The notes below the pieces were generated by a model. That model saw nothing but the letters and a program-made list of their open reading frames with translations. It ran no database searches and had not been told where the DNA came from. A stretch of 8,251 nt of DNA from Planctomycetota bacterium (GTDB taxonomy: Bacteria > Planctomycetota > Phycisphaerae > Sedimentisphaerales > SM23-30), in assembly GCA_022705365.1 (NCBI GenBank), contig JAKJEP010000140.1, forward strand, positions 1 to 8,251, given 5' to 3'. Positions 6,627 to 8,251 of this stretch are shown here, in pieces. Each line of letters starts with the position of its first letter. The stretch's first letter is position 1. The translations under genes were made by a program, and so were the position numbers.

Positions 6627-7985
6627 TTAAAATTTTTCCTGAACAGCCGCAGGCCCCTCGTTTTTCACGATGTTTTTCCGTCTCTGGTAGCGTTTGGTGT
6701 TACCCGGAACAATTGCGGAGGATCGGCCCGTGGCCAGGTCCCAGACCGACGATAAGGAGTGCTTACCCGGCTGGGGGATCGCTGCGTTATTCGTACCCGG
6801 TTCGGGGTAATTTACCAGCATCCCTTCAAAGTTCCGCAGGACGGTATGGGTGGGGCTGACCGAAACGATATAGTTGGGCAGCACCGGTATTTTTCCGCCG
6901 CCATGCGGGGCATCCACGACGAAGGTGGGGATGGCCAGGCCGCTGAGGCGGCCGCGCAGATATTCCATGATTTCAATGCCCCGGCTCAGCGGAGTGCGGA
7001 AGTGTTCCACGCCTTTTACCAGGTCGCACTGGAACAGGTAATAGGGGCGAACCCGCATCCGGACCAGGCCGCGGCACAACTGTTCAAAGACGGCGGGATT
7101 ATCATTCACGCCGCGCAGCAAAACCGACTGATTGCCCAGCGGGATGCCGGCGTTGGCCAGTCTGGCACAGGCCTGGGCGGATTCCGGGGTCAGTTCGTTG
7201 GGATGGTTAAAGTGGGTATTGATCCACAAGGGGTGATATTTGCGGAGCATATCCGTCAGTTCGTCCGTGATCCGCTGGGGCAATACCACCGGGGTGCGCG
7301 TACCGATTCGGATGATCTCCACGCTGGGGATGCTTCGCAGGGTGCTCAAGACCTTTTCCAGAGCATCGGTGGGCATGGTCAGCGGGTCGCCGCCAGATAC
7401 GATGACGTCCGAAATTTCCGGATGGGCATTCAGATAGGCGGACACCTGAGCCAGCCGGCGGGGGGAAATGGAGGTTTCCCGCGTGCCGGCCACCCGCTTG
7501 CGGGTGCAATGGCGGCAATAGGTGCTGCACGTGGTCGTAATAATCAGGAGGGCACGGTCCGGGTACCGATGGACCAGGCCGGGTACCGGCATGTCTTCGT
7601 TTTCCTCGAGCGGGTCTTCGCTGAGGCAATCCAGATTTTCCAGTTCCCGGATTTGCGGCACGCTCTGGGCAAAAATCGGGTCCGTGCGGTCCAGCCGGCG
7701 AATCAAAGAGGCATAGTAGGGGGTAATGGCCAGCGGATACTTCTTGATTACGTTGGGGAGTTCGATTTCGTTCTTGAGGGTGGGGAAAAAGGCAAGCAAT
7801 TGGGAGAGGTTCCGAATCCGATTGCTCATCTGCCATTTCCAGTCGTTCCAGCATCCGTTCTTTCTCAGATGCCCGTACTCCGGAGCGGCAGAGCCTTCCT
7901 CAGCATCGGCTCGGCAGGAGACGGTACTAGACGGAGGTTCGTCAGACTGTTCCACATTTTCGGTAAGATCACAAACTTTAAACAT
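6627..7985 (-). CDS. kamA: Lysine 2,3-aminomutase, KamA-family radical SAM/PLP enzyme
   Basis: Predicted to convert L-lysine to L-beta-lysine with an iron-sulfur cluster, S-adenosylmethionine and PLP in the cytoplasm; 452 residues. The cluster cysteines are C153, C157 and C160 (CSTYCRHCTRKR). ISDVIVSGGDPL, IRIGTRTPVVLPQRIT, THFNHPNE and GIPLGNQSVLLRGVND follow in family order. D321 (FQCDLVKGVEHFRTP) and D358 (FVVDAP) match the two aspartates that hold the lysine side-chain amine in clostridial enzyme (D293, D330), and K365 in HGGGK is the PLP lysine. Glutamate 2,3-aminomutases replace those aspartates, so lysine is the likely substrate. The C-terminal zinc-site cysteines of the clostridial enzyme are missing. 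About 45 acidic, Ser- and Cys-containing residues precede the conserved WNDWKWQ, more than the usual 20 or so. I chose ATG 7985 because AAGGAA lies nine bases upstream; the in-frame TTG at 8012 and the ATG at 7994 are poorly placed for it. First gene of the operon. Confidence 0.92.
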   Translation of the reverse strand: MFKVCDLTENVEQSDEPPSSTVSCRADAEEGSAAPEYGHLRKNGCWNDWKWQMSNRIRNLSQLLAFFPTLKNEIELPNVIKKYPLAITPYYASLIRRLDRTDPIFAQSVPQIRELENLDCLSEDPLEENEDMPVPGLVHRYPDRALLIITTTCSTYCRHCTRKRVAGTRETSISPRRLAQVSAYLNAHPEISDVIVSGGDPLTMPTDALEKVLSTLRSIPSVEIIRIGTRTPVVLPQRITDELTDMLRKYHPLWINTHFNHPNELTPESAQACARLANAGIPLGNQSVLLRGVNDNPAVFEQLCRGLVRMRVRPYYLFQCDLVKGVEHFRTPLSRGIEIMEYLRGRLSGLAIPTFVVDAPHGGGKIPVLPNYIVSVSPTHTVLRNFEGMLVNYPEPGTNNAAIPQPGKHSLSSVWDLATGRSSAIVPGNTKRYQRRKNIVKNEGPAAVQEKF

Positions 7986-7994
7986 ATTCTGCAT

Positions 7995-8000
7995 TTCCTT
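7995..8000 (-). promoter_or_regulatory. Shine-Dalgarno site of kamA
   Basis: AAGGAA on the minus strand, nine bases ahead of ATG 7985. The closer ATG at 7994 directly abuts it and cannot use it, which fixes the start at 7985. The stop codon of the possible leader ORF (TAA, 8001-7999) overlaps this site. Confidence 0.65.
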
Positions 8001-8124
8001 AAAGAACCACAAACCGGACCTGGGACCCGGAGAACACCTCCGGTTCCGGGAACCTGCTTCGGCTCCCTGCGCCGGCCCGGCTGGGGCGATCTTCTATACT
8101 ATTTTTATTCTTGCGGTCATCCAT
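7999..8124 (-). CDS. Possible 41-residue leader ORF upstream of kamA
   Basis: ATG 8124 opens a frame starting MDDRKNKNSIEDRPSR and ending VRFVVL, with its stop on the kamA Shine-Dalgarno site, 13 bases before the kamA start. It spans the GC-rich hairpin region, so its translation could change the folding of the leader. There is no Shine-Dalgarno site upstream, and the Arg/Ser/Gly-rich middle is what GC-rich non-coding DNA also gives. I do not recognise it. Confidence 0.15.
   Translation of the reverse strand: MDDRKNKNSIEDRPSRAGAGSRSRFPEPEVFSGSQVRFVVL
8014..8081 (-). promoter_or_regulatory. Structured 5' leader of kamA: overlapping alternative hairpins
   Basis: Four inverted repeats sit in 68 GC-rich bases. 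They are 8071-8081 (GCCGGGCCGGC), 8042-8054 (GGTTCCCGGAACC), 8027-8043 (CCGGAG, 5-base loop, CTCCGG: six perfect pairs) and 8014-8030 (CCGG outer arms, seven pairs including two G-U). The 8027-8043 hairpin shares bases with both the 8014-8030 hairpin (8027-8030) and the 8042-8054 hairpin (8042-8043), so it cannot form together with either. The last arm ends 14 bases before the kamA Shine-Dalgarno site. No U-run follows, so these are not intrinsic terminators. It does not show the conserved elements of a lysine riboswitch that I would recognise. Confidence 0.4.
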
Positions 8125-8129
8125 AAATT

Positions 8130-8160
8130 ATTATGACCCATTTATTCACCTGAGGCTAAT
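8130..8160 (-). promoter_or_regulatory. Weak promoter candidate and overlapping imperfect palindrome upstream of kamA
   Basis: CATAAT (8135-8130) matches five of six -10 bases; 17 bases upstream is TAGCCT (8158-8153), only three of six for -35. The imperfect palindrome ATTAGCCTCAGGTGAAT (8160-8144) covers the -35 area and could be an operator. The DNA between 8125 and 8194 is very AT-rich, with A-runs at 8181-8196, so -10 look-alikes are expected by chance. No better promoter for kamA is visible. Confidence 0.22.
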
Positions 8161-8194
8161 TATTCAATATAAATTTTTCGGATTTTTATTTTTT

Positions 8195-8251
8195 TTATTT
8201 CTCGCCGCGGAAATCATAAATTGAACCGACCCAGACCGGCTTTGGCTGAGA
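8195..8251 (-). CDS. Probable 3' end of an upstream gene (last 18 codons)
   Basis: Reading from the right edge, one frame gives SQPKPVWVGSIYDFRGEK followed by TAA at 8197-8195. The residue mix looks protein-like, and composition changes to AT-rich directly after the stop, as at a gene end. The other frames look less like protein, although one stays open longer through A-rich sequence. Too short to name. No clear terminator hairpin follows, so it might be read into kamA. Confidence 0.35.
   Translation of the reverse strand, partial: SQPKPVWVGSIYDFRGEK

Noticed and set aside
6627..7985. EpmB (elongation factor P lysylation) instead of KamA
   Set aside because: Length and the full-length lysine-mutase motif set fit KamA; neither EpmA nor EF-P is nearby.
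7986..8012. TTG start at 8012 or ATG at 7994 for kamA
   Set aside because: AAGGAA at 8000-7995 serves ATG 7985; the TTG has no ribosome site of its own and the 7994 ATG touches the Shine-Dalgarno site.
6759..8126. Long plus-strand open frame of 455 codons opposite kamA
   Set aside because: It is the exact antisense of a fully motif-bearing kamA gene; its Gly/Arg/Gln-rich product shows no family motif, and GC-rich third positions explain the openness.
7986..8251. Lysine riboswitch upstream of kamA
   Set aside because: The gap is short, and the GC-rich hairpins do not show the conserved L-box junction elements; no anti-terminator/terminator pair with a U-run is present.
8205..8251. tRNA T-arm look-alike (GGTTCAATT) near the right edge
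   Set aside because: The flanking bases do not form a T-stem or acceptor stem, and a protein-like reading frame covers the same bases.

Overview
The window is a bacterial chromosome segment in which every gene I can support lies on the minus strand; the many plus-strand reading frames are shadows of these genes. The best taxonomic clue is the C-terminus of the secreted mannanase. It is a dockerin-like pair of calcium-loop repeats with a 'DLNYDGYVDLFDFSALAEAW' segment followed by 'CDINEPSDN...', a style I associate with secreted enzymes of anaerobic Planctomycetota (Phycisphaerae, Sedimentisphaerales-like). This assignment rests on family knowledge, not on a marker gene.

Layout in the direction of transcription (right to left). 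8251-8195 is probably the last 18 codons of an upstream gene. 8194-7986 is an AT-rich segment followed by a GC-rich leader with overlapping alternative hairpins and a possible 41-codon leader ORF. 7985-6627 encodes a KamA-type lysine 2,3-aminomutase. 6626-6483 holds a possible internal promoter with an overlapping palindrome and a 21-codon ORF whose stop overlaps the next start. 6482-5490 and 5490-4471 are two tandem ATP-grasp ligases of the D-Ala-D-Ala-ligase superfamily, overlapping by one base (TGATG). 4446-3952 is a GNAT acetyltransferase, 24 bases downstream. A 129-base gap carries a near-consensus sigma70-type promoter (TTGACA-N17-TATAAA). 3822-1084 is a secreted GH5_7-type beta-mannanase with accessory domains and a dockerin. 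1068-1 is glucose-6-phosphate dehydrogenase (zwf), broken by what looks like a 17-base deletion and running off the left edge.

Functionally there are two blocks. The aminomutase, two ligases and acetyltransferase form a compact biosynthetic operon. KamA keeps both aspartates that select lysine, so the predicted first product is L-beta-lysine. The two ligases lack the canonical D-Ala-D-Ala ligase specificity residues, and the GNAT does not resemble the AblB beta-lysine acetyltransferase. A plausible output is a small, possibly acetylated beta-lysine-containing peptide or amide. I know of no characterised pathway with this composition, and this is the best candidate for an undescribed system here. 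The second block pairs extracellular mannan breakdown with zwf under its own promoter.
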